Positions 23,394 to 33,052 of a stretch of DNA of 64,000 bases are shown here, piece after piece (within the stretch, counting starts at the first letter, position 1; every line of letters begins with the position of its first letter). The notes beneath the pieces are model-generated. The model was not told the origin of the DNA. It did no database searches and saw only the letters and a program-made list of their open reading frames with translations. Source of the stretch: Pelethousia sp034933245 (GTDB taxonomy: Bacteria > Bacillota > Clostridia > Christensenellales > CAG-138); the NCBI GenBank assembly GCA_034933245.1, contig JAYFNX010000013.1, positions 78,068-142,067 of the forward strand, given 5' to 3'. The position numbers and the translations under genes are program-made.

Positions 23394-24932
23394 ATGAAAC
23401 AGCGATGGAAACGGGCTTTGATCCGCCGCAGGTTGTTTGTGGCGGTTCTGCTTATAGCGCAGGTGGCCTTTTTAATCTATTTGATCCATAGTACCAGCAG
23501 TACCTCTGAAGTATTGCAGGCTTTGCTATTCCTTATGAGCCTTGGCGTAGCCTTATATATCATCGGAAAGCCCGGCGATCCAAATGCAAAGCTCAGCTGG
23601 GTGTTTTTAATTTTGCTTTCGCCTCTCTTTGGAGGACTTTTTTATCTTTTTTGCAGCTTTCAAAGCGGAACAAAATATGTGCGCGATCTGATGAATGCCC
23701 GGAATACGGCGCTACAGCCCTTCTATAGCCTTCCCAATAGCAGCTCGGGCGACCCGGATCCAAGCTTGGCAGGTTCCGATGCACCGCTTCTGCGCTATAT
23801 TCACGCCTGCGGATATCCGGCTTACATTGGTACGACGGGGGAATATCTTAGCCCGGGGCAGGCCTTTTATGTACGGTTGCTGGAAGAATTGGAAAGAGCG
23901 GAACGGTACATCTTTCTGGAGTTCTTCATCATAGAAGAAGGACGGGTATGGAATTCCATTTTGGATATTCTGGAACGCAAGGTAAAGCAGGGGCTAAATG
24001 TGCGCCTAATCTATGATGACGTAGGCTGCTTTTTAACTTTGCCTTCCAATTATGATAAAATTTTAGAGAAAAAAGGGATTCAATGCCGGAAATTTCATCC
24101 GTTTCGCCCCTTGCTTTCGTCTATGCAAAATCAACGGAATCACCGTAAAATCTTATCCATTGACGGGAAGGTTGCTTTTACCGGCGGCATGAATTTGGCG
24201 GATGAATACATCAACGCATTAAAAAAGCATGGTTATTGGCAGGATGCGGGAATATGCTTTGCGGGGCGGGCAGCCTGGAGCTTAACGCTGATTTTCCTTC
24301 AGCTTTGGGATTATTGTGAGGAAATTAGCCTGGATGAAGTGCGTATGCTCTATCCATGGCGGGATGCGCCCGTACCCGAATGGGGGGACGGTTTAGTTCA
24401 GCCTTATGCGGATAGCCCCATGGATAAGGAGCTCACTGGCCAGAGCGCCTATTTGCGCATCATCCAGTATGCACAGGAATATGTCTATATCGCTACGCCC
24501 TATTTGATTATTGACGATATTCTCATGAGCGCTCTAACTTTGGCGGCGAAAAGCGGTGTGGATGTGCGCATTATCACCCCACATGTCCCTGATAAGCCAT
24601 TCGTGCACCGCACCTCCCGCTCTTATTATGCAGAACTGATTAACGCAGGGGTAAAAATCTATGAATTTACGCCCGGGTTCATGCATGCAAAGGTGTTCGT
24701 TTCCGATGATTCCCTAGCCTCGGTGGGGAGCATTAATTTGGATTATAGAAGCCTATACCATCACTTTGAAGCAGGTTGCCTGCTCTACGGCTGTAAGTGT
24801 ATTGCCGATATCAAGGAGGACTATCTGGTTACGCTGGAAACATGCCACCAAGTAACGCCCGCAGAATGTAAGTTTGGGCTTCTCAAACGATTGGAGCAGG
24901 AAATTCTCCGTCTGTTTGCGCCGCTAATGTAG
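23394..24932 (+). CDS. cls: Cardiolipin synthase (phospholipase D family)
   Basis: A 512-residue membrane enzyme joining two phosphatidylglycerols into cardiolipin. Two N-terminal membrane helices (about 13-31 and 62-86) precede two HKD motifs: HRKILSIDGKVAFTGG (near 245-260) and HAKVFVSDDSLASVGS (near 425-440). Length and order match bacterial Cls. ATG 23394 lies after a GGGAG/GAGGG stretch. Monocistronic from its own promoter. The paired HKD motifs make the family certain; cardiolipin synthesis is the usual role for this architecture. Confidence 0.92.
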   Translation: MKQRWKRALIRRRLFVAVLLIAQVAFLIYLIHSTSSTSEVLQALLFLMSLGVALYIIGKPGDPNAKLSWVFLILLSPLFGGLFYLFCSFQSGTKYVRDLMNARNTALQPFYSLPNSSSGDPDPSLAGSDAPLLRYIHACGYPAYIGTTGEYLSPGQAFYVRLLEELERAERYIFLEFFIIEEGRVWNSILDILERKVKQGLNVRLIYDDVGCFLTLPSNYDKILEKKGIQCRKFHPFRPLLSSMQNQRNHRKILSIDGKVAFTGGMNLADEYINALKKHGYWQDAGICFAGRAAWSLTLIFLQLWDYCEEISLDEVRMLYPWRDAPVPEWGDGLVQPYADSPMDKELTGQSAYLRIIQYAQEYVYIATPYLIIDDILMSALTLAAKSGVDVRIITPHVPDKPFVHRTSRSYYAELINAGVKIYEFTPGFMHAKVFVSDDSLASVGSINLDYRSLYHHFEAGCLLYGCKCIADIKEDYLVTLETCHQVTPAECKFGLLKRLEQEILRLFAPLM

Positions 24933-25058
24933 TGCGTTCAATTAATAGGAATATGGTGCGCAGTGGGCCTGCCAAGCGCAATGCGCCACGAGGAAACAAA
25001 CCTTAGGATTAACGGTTAGCAGGGGCCGGGATAGAAGGGCCGCTATCTTTTTAAAATA

Positions 25059-25088
25059 ACAGGGCAGGGGAACCATCCCCTGCCCTGT
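25059..25088 (-). terminator. Terminator of the GAPDH-like operon
   Basis: Perfect 12-bp arms ACAGGGCAGGGG and CCCCTGCCCTGT; on the minus strand followed by TATTTTAAAAAG. Confidence 0.8.
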
Positions 25089-25184
25089 AGCGCTTCTTAT
25101 GGGGGTCCAAACGCGCCTGCCGCCTCGCCGGCAAGGCTTTAGCAGAGCGGATGCGTGGAGACTCATACCTTGGAGCAATGCTGC

Positions 25185-26438
25185 TTAGATGAGGTTCTTA
25201 TCGATATATTTGGCCAATTTGCCCATACAATTCACATAACATCCAAACTCGTTGTCATACCAACCAAAAATCTTGGCATGGGTTACCGGGATGTTCATAT
25301 CGGATGTGACCTGCATATCGTGCCGCCGCAGCATTTCCGTTCCAAGGGACAGGAAGCCTGTTCTCGTATGGTTTTCCAGGCCCTCTATTACAACTGCCGC
25401 CCGGCAGCCCATCAGATCCGAAGAAACATTCTGCTGCTCGCTGAAAATCAGCAAATCCTTTTGTGCGCCAATCGCAGCCTTTCTGTAGATATCGTTGATG
25501 AAGTCCTGCGTGATCACAGGGTTCCCGTTTTCGTCGAAAAGTGTGGGGAAAGTGAGATTGAGGGAGATCAGGGAAACCGTGCTGGTGGGCACGCGAATAG
25601 AATCCGCCATGAATCCCACCTTTTTAATCTCCGGAATGATTTCCTCCAAGGCGATTGCGGCGCCGGTGGAGGTGGGAATTATGTTATTGAATACGGCGCG
25701 GTTCCGCCGCAAATCCTTGCTTCCCGCTTTGGGCGGCACGTCCAGAATGCTTTGGTTGTTGGTGGATGCGTGGACTGTGGTCATAGAAGCAGTGATGATT
25801 TCGGAGGTCTCTTTTGTATCCACAAGGGGCTTTACCATATGGGCCAAGCCCGTAGTGGTGCAGCTTGCAGCGGAAATAATATTATGCTTTAAGGGATTGA
25901 ACGACGAATGGTTGATTCCATATACGAACGTAGCGCTATCTTCAGGTAGCGTACGGGTTACATCCGCAATTTTGAAGGGCGCACTTACGATAACCTTTTC
26001 CGCTCCGGCCTCCAAATGGCCGCGAACGCTTCCTTTGGGGTGATCCGAAGGCCGTGTGGGATCCAAGAACATTCCCGTACAGTCGATAACCAGCCTGACA
26101 CCCTCTTTTGCCCAGTTGATGTCCCGGGGATTTCTGGCCGTTTTTAAAATTTTGATCGGAATTCCGCACAGTTCGATGAGGCATTCGGCTCGATCTATAA
26201 TTTTCACATTGCACGTTTGTCCCGAATAGCCATAGAGGAAACGGTCCAACGTGCCATAAGTGGAGTCGGTCGTAAGATACGCAATGGCATCCTCAAGCTT
26301 TTTGCCGATCTCCCTACCTGCATTTACCACAATGCCATCATAGTATTTCTGATGGAGATTGTTCCAAAGCGTGAGTTTTCCGATCCTACCGATACCGTTG
26401 ATTCCCAGGATCCTTTTGCCTTCCAGTTTAATTTCCAA
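25185..26438 (-). CDS. Divergent glyceraldehyde-3-phosphate dehydrogenase homologue
   Basis: A 417-residue protein, about 80 longer than usual GAPDH. It starts at TTG (26438), 8 bases after AAAGGAGG. Family marks: GINGIGRIGKL for the cofactor, SAASCTTTG with catalytic Cys193, TTVHAST with the partner His, and WYDNEFG near the end. The acidic residue that usually follows the second strand (VND in NAD-specific enzymes) is Ala (VVNAGR), so cofactor preference may differ. It lies 22 bp downstream of the giant PPDK-like gene and is surely co-transcribed. Glycolytic, anabolic or regulatory role is open. Confidence 0.85.
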   Translation of the reverse strand: MEIKLEGKRILGINGIGRIGKLTLWNNLHQKYYDGIVVNAGREIGKKLEDAIAYLTTDSTYGTLDRFLYGYSGQTCNVKIIDRAECLIELCGIPIKILKTARNPRDINWAKEGVRLVIDCTGMFLDPTRPSDHPKGSVRGHLEAGAEKVIVSAPFKIADVTRTLPEDSATFVYGINHSSFNPLKHNIISAASCTTTGLAHMVKPLVDTKETSEIITASMTTVHASTNNQSILDVPPKAGSKDLRRNRAVFNNIIPTSTGAAIALEEIIPEIKKVGFMADSIRVPTSTVSLISLNLTFPTLFDENGNPVITQDFINDIYRKAAIGAQKDLLIFSEQQNVSSDLMGCRAAVVIEGLENHTRTGFLSLGTEMLRRHDMQVTSDMNIPVTHAKIFGWYDNEFGCYVNCMGKLAKYIDKNLI

Positions 26439-26460
26439 GACCTGTGCCTCCTTTGGTTGG

Positions 26461-29400
26461 TTATTTTTCTAAAATATCATAATTGCCGGCATAAATGCTG
26501 CCAACATCGCCATCGATAGAAATCGGATCCCCTGAATGGAATAAATGCCCATTGATGCTGCATACCCGCTGGGATTCCTTTACCTGCAGCCCTTCGCATT
26601 TTACGATACAAACCTTCCCCAGCCCCACGGCCGTTACCGCTGCATGGGATGTTGCGCCGCCCTTTGCCGTGAGAAGCCCATTGCAAACGAAGAGCATGGG
26701 AATATCGTCCGGCACGGTGTCCGGCCGCACAAGGATGATCTTCGCTTCCGGAACCTGCTCTTTTATGCGGTTCATATCCTCCATGTCAAAGGCTACTACG
26801 CCGGATAAAATGCCGCCGCTTACGCCAATACCGCGCCCCACAAGCTGCATTTCGCTGGGGGAGACGGCAAAATGACGGTATGCCTTCTGGCTCGTAATCT
26901 TTTGGTTGCGCGTTTGCAGGATATAAACATTTTCAGGCCGTTCTCCATCAAAAGTAAATTCTATCTCCTGGTGAACAAATCCGTGCTGCTCAATCAACTG
27001 CCTGGCGTATTTTTGCAGCGTCTGGTATACCTGCGGGAAGGCGGATTCCAGGGAAGACGGCCCATTGTACTGTTTCTTCCGCTGCGTTTCGGATATCGGC
27101 AGGGTGTTTACAAGGCCGGATACCACATCTTCCCCCTGGCTGCAAATGGCGAAGTCGCCATAAAGGTTAATGCTGGAATAATCCTTCAAGGGGCTGCTGG
27201 TAAACACAACGCCCGTGCCGGATTTCTCGTTCAGATTGCCAAGAACCATCTTTTGCACCAAGACGGCCGTACCCCATTCTTCCGCAATCTGCATATAATC
27301 CCGGAAAGAAACGGAACTTTCGGACGACCACGAATCCAACACGCAACGGATGGCTGTCTTTAATTGCTCCATGGGGGAAGGCTCAATTCGGATGTTATGA
27401 TCCAACAACACCTTTTTATAGTCGTAGGCGATATCCCGCATTTGCATATTTGTAAACTGAATTTTCAGTTCCACGCCTTGGCGCTCTTTGTGCTCGGACA
27501 TCACGCTGTCGAAAACATCGCGATCTACGCCGAAGGACATGCCCCAGCTCTGCAAAAAACGCCGGTAACAATCCCACGCCGTCCAGCCAAACTTCTCCTT
27601 GGAACCCCATGCCTCCGTAATTTCGTCATTCATACCCACATTCAGGAAGGTCTTCATGGCGCCGGGGAAAGAGATAAAGGAACCGGAGCGGACGGAAAAG
27701 AACAGGGGATTGTTGGGATCGCCAAATGTTCTGCCAGCCTGCTGCTCCACCAAGGCAATAGACTGCTCAATGGACCTGACGAAGTCCTGCTGCATATAGG
27801 GATGGCCATAGAGGGGTTCAATATGCCGGAATGCCTCCGTGGTAATGACGAACCCCGGTGGGATGGGAAACCGATAAAAGGAAAGCTTCTTCAGGAAGAA
27901 TGCCTTTGCCCCCAGGAAGATGGGGTTATCCACCTTTTCGGTGCTTTGGGAAAGCAGGCTGAAGGTAAGATCCGGATCATAGGTCAGCATGTTTTCGATA
28001 AATTTATCCGAGTAATTGTCGATCATGTTCCGCAAAATGCCGATGGTATTTGCGATGAACAAATCCAACTCCTGAATGAGAAATGCGGACGAAAGCACAT
28101 CCCGGAAGAATTTTTCCATTTCCATCTGGATTCTCTCCCGCGTATGCGCTTGGGGGGGGACATTCTGCTCCGTGAGCACTTGGGGAATGATGACGGCCAG
28201 CGGCCGCTCGTAGATATTCAGGAAATACCCCCGGATGATCTGGCTCACATCCTGCCCCAGAAACTGAAAAATGTTAATATATTGGCTCAAGGAAAAACTG
28301 GGGGATGCCAAGCTGTAGCGGAACATCTCCAGGTGCGATTCAAAGCTTTGGTCGTAAATACCATCCAGCGAAAGCCCCTCTTTGAACAAAAGCAGCACAT
28401 CGTAAATATGACGCAGGGTTTTGGCCGTGAGATATTCATGCGAAAAGGCCTCCAGAATTTGGGCCATCAGCTGCGATACCACGCGTTCCAGGCGGTACAT
28501 AAGCCCCAGGGCTTCGAATTTCGGCTCTTTATATTGGCCGTAGGTGGAGGGAATCCCCGCCGCAATATGCCGCTTATATTGGATGTTCTCAAATGCCTCG
28601 GTCTTTTCGGGATTCAGAATGACGGACTTGAGGTGGTTCATCATCTTGTAGAGCAAAGCAATGGCGGCCTCGTTGCGGGCGCCGTCCAAATCTTCGCTGA
28701 GTTGCTCCAAATCGTCTTTTGTGAAGAAATGGGCTTTTTCCACCAGCGAAACCACATTTTCCGTTTCAAATGAATACTTTTCCAACAGCAGGTCATGAAT
28801 ATGAATAATATCCACAACCTTATTTAAATGCATATCCGGTGCGGAATAGATGGACTGTACCCTGCTTTTTAGCTTTTCGACGTTGAGCTTAAGCAATTCA
28901 TCCAAGCTTAAGGAAAGATCGCCGCACAAGGCGCAAAGCGCGTTATGGGCTTTATCATACCATTCCTGATCCTCTTCAAGCGTTTCGTAAAGCTCTTGCG
29001 GCAAAAGCTCCCGGAGGGGCTCCTTCTTGCCGTCGTACCAATATTGGATGATTCTTCTCGTAAGAACCACATTGGTATTGTTGCTTTCTACATGGATTTG
29101 TACCCGCAGAAAATGAATCAGCCGATCCTTTCGCATGGAAAGGCCGTCAATGGCGGTCGTAACCTCTCTAAGCGTTCCTTCCGCGCCAATATCCTGAAAG
29201 AACACAGGGAAAATACGGGTGAGCTGCTTTATCTCCCGGTAGACCGCCCCAATATTGGAGTTAAGCAGCTTGGTAACATCTCGCTGAAACAAATCCGTAT
29301 CGGAAATATAAATGCCGCCTAGCTTTAGCTCCACGATGAGCGCATTGAGCAATTCCCGCATGGCGGAGGGATCTTTTTCGATCAGATCTAAAAAGACGCG

Positions 29401-30546
29401 AATATTCTTAACATGGTTCGTATTAAACTGAACCTGCCAGTCATTATTCAGCTTCAGGTTTCCAGGGTAGCTAAAGCCAAATCTAATCAGAATGTTTATG
29501 AAGTGTGAAATGCTCGCCTTGTTTTTCGAGGCGATGACTTCTTTTCCAAGCGTTGCAATGCAGTCAAGCACGGTCCTTGCATGCTCGGCCTTAAGCTCCT
29601 GCAGCTCCCAGATAATGTTATCCAAGAAACTGGCGATATTTTCCGACTCCAACTCCTTAAACACGCTTCTGAGGTTGCGGTTTATATCATAAAGAAGATG
29701 GTCGAAAAGTTTGGACATACCGGGCAGATGGAGCAGATAATAGAGATAATGAATCGTTTCCAAACTGGACACGAACTCTTTGGTGAAGCTCCGAAAATAG
29801 TTGGAAATATCGTTATAAAACATGACGTGTCGGAGCTCTTCCCATGTTTGGGCATGGGCGCGCTCGGCACGCAGATGCTCAAAGAAAGGATGGCCGATCT
29901 CTTTGATCTTTTCCGCATCCATCACGCTGAAAAGACGACTTTTGGACGAAAACCATTCTTCAGCCGCGGATGTTTCCTCCCAATAATCAAAGCAGCGATC
30001 CAAAACATAGGAAGTTGTACGCAAAACAATGGGCAAAAATTCAGGAACCTGGGCAATCCTGTCAAGACAGGTTTTAAAATATCCTGAATTGCGAATGTAT
30101 AGAAGCGTATTTTTTTCGAGATCTTCTTCTATGATGGAAAAGCACCTGAAAATTATCGATTTGGGGAAATCATCCTGGGTTGAAAGGCGGTCCATGAATT
30201 TGATGAGCGTTGTAATGAGAAGCTCGCGGTTGGCATCGTCCTTGACGGATTTAAAAAGAATATCAAAAATATCGATCAGGACTGCCAGAGCCTCATCCGA
30301 GTTTTCCAAAGAATTATAGAACCAAAAATCCTCCAGGCATATACTGTGCAGAAGTTCGATAACATGCCTATCGTTTCGGAACCTATGGTTTAATTCGGTC
30401 AAAAATTCTTCAATGCGGTTATGGATTCCCCAAGTGGAGCTGGAAAGAGAGGCCAGCCACTTTTGCTTTTCCGGGATTTCTTGCACCTTATCATAGGTGT
30501 GCGATAGATTGACTTCCAATGCCTTGGATGAAAGCGTTTTTTCCAT
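26461..30546 (-). CDS. Giant PPDK-like protein without PEP-binding barrel
   Basis: ATG at 30546 (GGAG upstream) gives 1361 residues. Residues 1-877 are mainly helical and unlike anything I recognise. Residues about 878-1220 form a PPDK_N/ATP-grasp nucleotide-binding domain (LGAKAFFLKKL, FFSVRSGSF, YILQTRNQK). Residues about 1235-1340 form the swivelling phosphohistidine domain with GGATSHAAV (His1301). The chain then ends, so the PEP/pyruvate TIM barrel of true PPDK or PEP synthase is missing. The fold predicts ATP-dependent phosphorylation of His1301 and transfer to an unknown acceptor, as in rifampin phosphotransferase or glucan water dikinase. Operon with the GAPDH homologue. Confidence 0.85.
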   Translation of the reverse strand: MEKTLSSKALEVNLSHTYDKVQEIPEKQKWLASLSSSTWGIHNRIEEFLTELNHRFRNDRHVIELLHSICLEDFWFYNSLENSDEALAVLIDIFDILFKSVKDDANRELLITTLIKFMDRLSTQDDFPKSIIFRCFSIIEEDLEKNTLLYIRNSGYFKTCLDRIAQVPEFLPIVLRTTSYVLDRCFDYWEETSAAEEWFSSKSRLFSVMDAEKIKEIGHPFFEHLRAERAHAQTWEELRHVMFYNDISNYFRSFTKEFVSSLETIHYLYYLLHLPGMSKLFDHLLYDINRNLRSVFKELESENIASFLDNIIWELQELKAEHARTVLDCIATLGKEVIASKNKASISHFINILIRFGFSYPGNLKLNNDWQVQFNTNHVKNIRVFLDLIEKDPSAMRELLNALIVELKLGGIYISDTDLFQRDVTKLLNSNIGAVYREIKQLTRIFPVFFQDIGAEGTLREVTTAIDGLSMRKDRLIHFLRVQIHVESNNTNVVLTRRIIQYWYDGKKEPLRELLPQELYETLEEDQEWYDKAHNALCALCGDLSLSLDELLKLNVEKLKSRVQSIYSAPDMHLNKVVDIIHIHDLLLEKYSFETENVVSLVEKAHFFTKDDLEQLSEDLDGARNEAAIALLYKMMNHLKSVILNPEKTEAFENIQYKRHIAAGIPSTYGQYKEPKFEALGLMYRLERVVSQLMAQILEAFSHEYLTAKTLRHIYDVLLLFKEGLSLDGIYDQSFESHLEMFRYSLASPSFSLSQYINIFQFLGQDVSQIIRGYFLNIYERPLAVIIPQVLTEQNVPPQAHTRERIQMEMEKFFRDVLSSAFLIQELDLFIANTIGILRNMIDNYSDKFIENMLTYDPDLTFSLLSQSTEKVDNPIFLGAKAFFLKKLSFYRFPIPPGFVITTEAFRHIEPLYGHPYMQQDFVRSIEQSIALVEQQAGRTFGDPNNPLFFSVRSGSFISFPGAMKTFLNVGMNDEITEAWGSKEKFGWTAWDCYRRFLQSWGMSFGVDRDVFDSVMSEHKERQGVELKIQFTNMQMRDIAYDYKKVLLDHNIRIEPSPMEQLKTAIRCVLDSWSSESSVSFRDYMQIAEEWGTAVLVQKMVLGNLNEKSGTGVVFTSSPLKDYSSINLYGDFAICSQGEDVVSGLVNTLPISETQRKKQYNGPSSLESAFPQVYQTLQKYARQLIEQHGFVHQEIEFTFDGERPENVYILQTRNQKITSQKAYRHFAVSPSEMQLVGRGIGVSGGILSGVVAFDMEDMNRIKEQVPEAKIILVRPDTVPDDIPMLFVCNGLLTAKGGATSHAAVTAVGLGKVCIVKCEGLQVKESQRVCSINGHLFHSGDPISIDGDVGSIYAGNYDILEK

Positions 30547-30717
30547 GATCACAACTCCAAATATAGAATCATCCTTCATCATCATACCACAAGAAAAAAT
30601 AAAGTATAGGGGGATTTTATTTTCCACCCATTTTTTATCAGAATTTATAAATTTGGATCCTGGTTTTTGAATATAAAATGAACGAAAAATGGCATATCTG
30701 TGGGACAAATACCTAGG

Positions 30718-30888
30718 TCATTTCGCATCATCACGTGTGCAAAGATCCTCAAATATGGTGGTGCCAATCATAGATTTGCTTAATTCACGCAAAAAAATGC
30801 CAAGGCAAATAAAGTCCTCCTTTGAGAGGGTGGTATAGAAATGGTTGGTTATGGCTGCAATCAGCACATTTAGCTCGCATGGATCCAT
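30718..30888 (-). CDS. Short clostridial protein resembling DUF6774
   Basis: A 56-codon ORF (ATG 30888; a second ATG lies immediately upstream at 30891) behind AAGGTGAT. It begins MDPCELNVLIAAITNHFY and continues with an acidic helix (LSKEDFICLGIFLREL). From memory this matches small clostridial proteins of the MDxCELxxxIxAIA type (DUF6774), of unknown function. It stands alone in an otherwise gene-poor kilobase. It is too short for most gene callers; the SD and recognisable N-terminus support it. Confidence 0.6.
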   Translation of the reverse strand: MDPCELNVLIAAITNHFYTTLSKEDFICLGIFLRELSKSMIGTTIFEDLCTRDDAK

Positions 30889-31089
30889 CATTTTATCACC
30901 TTAGGCATTATATGCGCCTGATAAAAACCTGGTCCAACGACGAAGCAAAAGTGGCCTGTCATGGCGGCAGCTTTGTTTGCGAAAAGGGCGTGACGCATCG
31001 GATAAGGAACGCGAATCGTGGCGAGAAGAGAAGGCGGGCACCGGATACATTATATAGGTAGACCCCAAAGCAGGGCCTTTTGACGTAGA

Positions 31090-31123
31090 CGAAAAAAAGA
31101 AAATGGGCGGTGTTTCCGCCCAT
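31090..31123 (-). terminator. Orphan terminator on the minus strand
   Basis: Minus strand ATGGGCGG-AAACA-CCGCCCAT followed by TTTCTTTTTTT. No gene is visible upstream of it on this strand back to about 31590. Confidence 0.75.
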
Positions 31124-31529
31124 TCCGATCGCCCGTCAAATAATTCAGGCTCTGTCAACACCCGCTCAATAGAACGGATTTTCCGAACACCCGTAAATGA
31201 ATCGAGCATCGCCAAGGTTTTTCGGCATGATCTTCATCGATATCACCTTGATCCTAGTATGCCCGGGTCGAAGACGCATATGCAGAAAAATTTTAGAAAT
31301 ATATGGTAAAAAAACCTTCGGAAAGATACGATTGCCGGAAACGTGGCCAATTCCCCGCTTGATAAGCCCGTCGGCACTCGAGATAACCTTTCTTTAACAT
31401 GCTAACGTTCCATCCAGCCTCTACTTATATGTCATAGGCGTAAAGGGCTGCCTTGCCTGCGTATGCGCGATTATTTTACAGAATCCCTTGCGAAATTCCA
31501 GATGCTGGATGTATTATGAATATGGGATA

Positions 31530-31544
31530 TTGCACATTGTGCAA
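31530..31544. promoter_or_regulatory. Palindrome upstream of the flavodiiron gene (candidate redox operator)
   Basis: TTGCACA-T-TGTGCAA, perfect 7-bp arms, 65 bp before the start codon; TTGCAC could also serve as a -35. The regulator is unknown. Confidence 0.5.
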
Positions 31545-31608
31545 AAAAAAGGACTTATAAGCCAGCCCTGCCAAAGGGTGAGGGCAGAAAATCTTGGAGG
31601 ACTTCTGG

Positions 31609-32973
31609 ATGTACAACCCTTATAAAATCACGGACGATATGCATTGGGTGGGCGGGAGCGACAGACGACTGGCCCTTTTTGAAAATGCGTTCCCCATTCC
31701 GCGGGGCATATCCTACAATGCCTATTTGGTTTTGGATGAAAAAACTGTGCTGCTGGATACGGTGGATCGTGCTGTAAGCGGGCAACTTTTTGATAACCTG
31801 GAGCATTTGTTGCAGGGAAGAACCCTTGATTATCTGATTGTAAACCATATGGAGCCGGATCACTGCGCTTCCATGGAAGAGCTTGTGAGGAGATATCCTG
31901 CGGTGCGTATTGTGGGAAATGCCAAAACATTGGGCTTGATCCGTCAGTTCTTCAGCTTTGCTATTGACGATCGGGCTGTAAAGATTTGCGAAGGGGACGT
32001 TCTATCTACCGGCCGGCACACATTCCGTTTTCATATGGCGCCCATGGTGCACTGGCCGGAAACCATGGTTACCTATGATACCGCGGACAAGGTTCTGTAT
32101 TCGGCCGATGCCTTTGGAACATTTGGGGCGATCAACGGCAACCTTTATGCGGACGAGCTAAACTTCGAGGCCGATTGGCTACCGGATGCGAGGCGGTATT
32201 ATGCTAACATTGTGGGAAAATACGGCGTGCAAACCCAGGCTTTGCTCAAAAAGATGGCCGGCTTGGACGTAGCCGTTTTGTGCCCGCTTCATGGGCCCGT
32301 TTGGCGAAAGAACATAGGCTTTTTTGTGGAGAAATATCAGCGGTGGAGTTCGTATACGCCGGAGGATGAAACGGTGATGATCGCCTATGCCTCCATCTAT
32401 GGGGGCACGGAAAACGCCGCAAATATTCTGGCGGTTAAATTGGCGGAGCGAGGCGTGCGGAACATTGCCATGTACGATGTTTCCAGCACCCATCCGTCCA
32501 TAATTGTGTCCGAAGCATTTCGTTGCAGCCACCTGGTATTCGCCTCCTCCACTTATAATGCAGGCATATTCAGTAATATGGAGACGGTCCTGTTAGATTT
32601 GAAGGCGCACAACCTGCAGAATAGAACCGTTGCCGTTATGGAAAACGGTTCCTGGGCGCCTGCATCCGGCACGCTTATGCGGGGTATCCTGAACGGGATG
32701 AAGAATATGACCATACTACAGGAAGGCGTGTGCCTTAAGTCCACCGTAAAGGAAGCCCAACTGGCCCAAATTGATGCGCTTGCGGACGCGCTGGTTGCTT
32801 CCATGCAAAGTGCTAAAGCCGCGAACGGCACGGGGGTACCGAAAACCAAGAAAGCCGGAAAAGGATTTGTATGCAAAGTTTGCGGCTATGTATATGAGTC
32901 GGAAGACCTACCCCGGGATTTTGTTTGTCCGCTTTGCAAGCATGGTGTGGATGATTTCGAGCCCCTTCTATAA
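31609..32973 (+). CDS. Flavodiiron protein FprA with C-terminal rubredoxin
   Basis: ATG at 31609 follows TTGGAGGA by 7 bases and gives 454 residues. Domains: metallo-beta-lactamase-like diiron domain (about 1-245) with HMEPDH, later Asp (SADAFG) and His (CPLHGP) ligands; flavodoxin domain (about 250-390, YASIYGGTENAA) for FMN; linker; rubredoxin (about 413-454, CKVCGYVY...CPLC). Such proteins reduce O2 to water or NO to N2O in anaerobes. The fused rubredoxin would feed electrons directly, as in enterobacterial flavorubredoxin. A free rubredoxin gene follows 79 bp on; together they look like an oxygen-defence unit. Confidence 0.93.
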   Translation: MYNPYKITDDMHWVGGSDRRLALFENAFPIPRGISYNAYLVLDEKTVLLDTVDRAVSGQLFDNLEHLLQGRTLDYLIVNHMEPDHCASMEELVRRYPAVRIVGNAKTLGLIRQFFSFAIDDRAVKICEGDVLSTGRHTFRFHMAPMVHWPETMVTYDTADKVLYSADAFGTFGAINGNLYADELNFEADWLPDARRYYANIVGKYGVQTQALLKKMAGLDVAVLCPLHGPVWRKNIGFFVEKYQRWSSYTPEDETVMIAYASIYGGTENAANILAVKLAERGVRNIAMYDVSSTHPSIIVSEAFRCSHLVFASSTYNAGIFSNMETVLLDLKAHNLQNRTVAVMENGSWAPASGTLMRGILNGMKNMTILQEGVCLKSTVKEAQLAQIDALADALVASMQSAKAANGTGVPKTKKAGKGFVCKVCGYVYESEDLPRDFVCPLCKHGVDDFEPLL

Positions 32974-33052
32974 AAGAAATTTCCGTTGCTAAAGGCGAGG
33001 GAATTAACGCTATACGGCCCGCATAAGGGCTGGGAAAGGAAGAATAAAACTT

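Larger units (their letters stand above)
30892..31608. other. Gene-poor region with an orphan terminator and an operator-like palindrome
   Basis: About 700 bp with no convincing ORF. Open frames at 30901-31215 (minus) and 31103-31309 (plus) lack SDs and run through a terminator hairpin. Two signals stand out: a minus-strand terminator at 31090-31123 with no gene in front of it, and a palindrome at 31530-31544 before the flavodiiron gene. A short SD-led minus-strand peptide frame near 31170-31235 (MKIMPKNLGDARFIYG...) is too short to call. Confidence 0.5.

Noticed and set aside
27364..28773. 469-residue plus-strand ORF
   Set aside because: Antisense shadow of the PPDK-like gene; no SD and His/Gln-rich composition typical of reverse frames.
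30901..31215. 104-residue minus-strand ORF
   Set aside because: TTG start without SD, reads through the terminator at 31090-31123.
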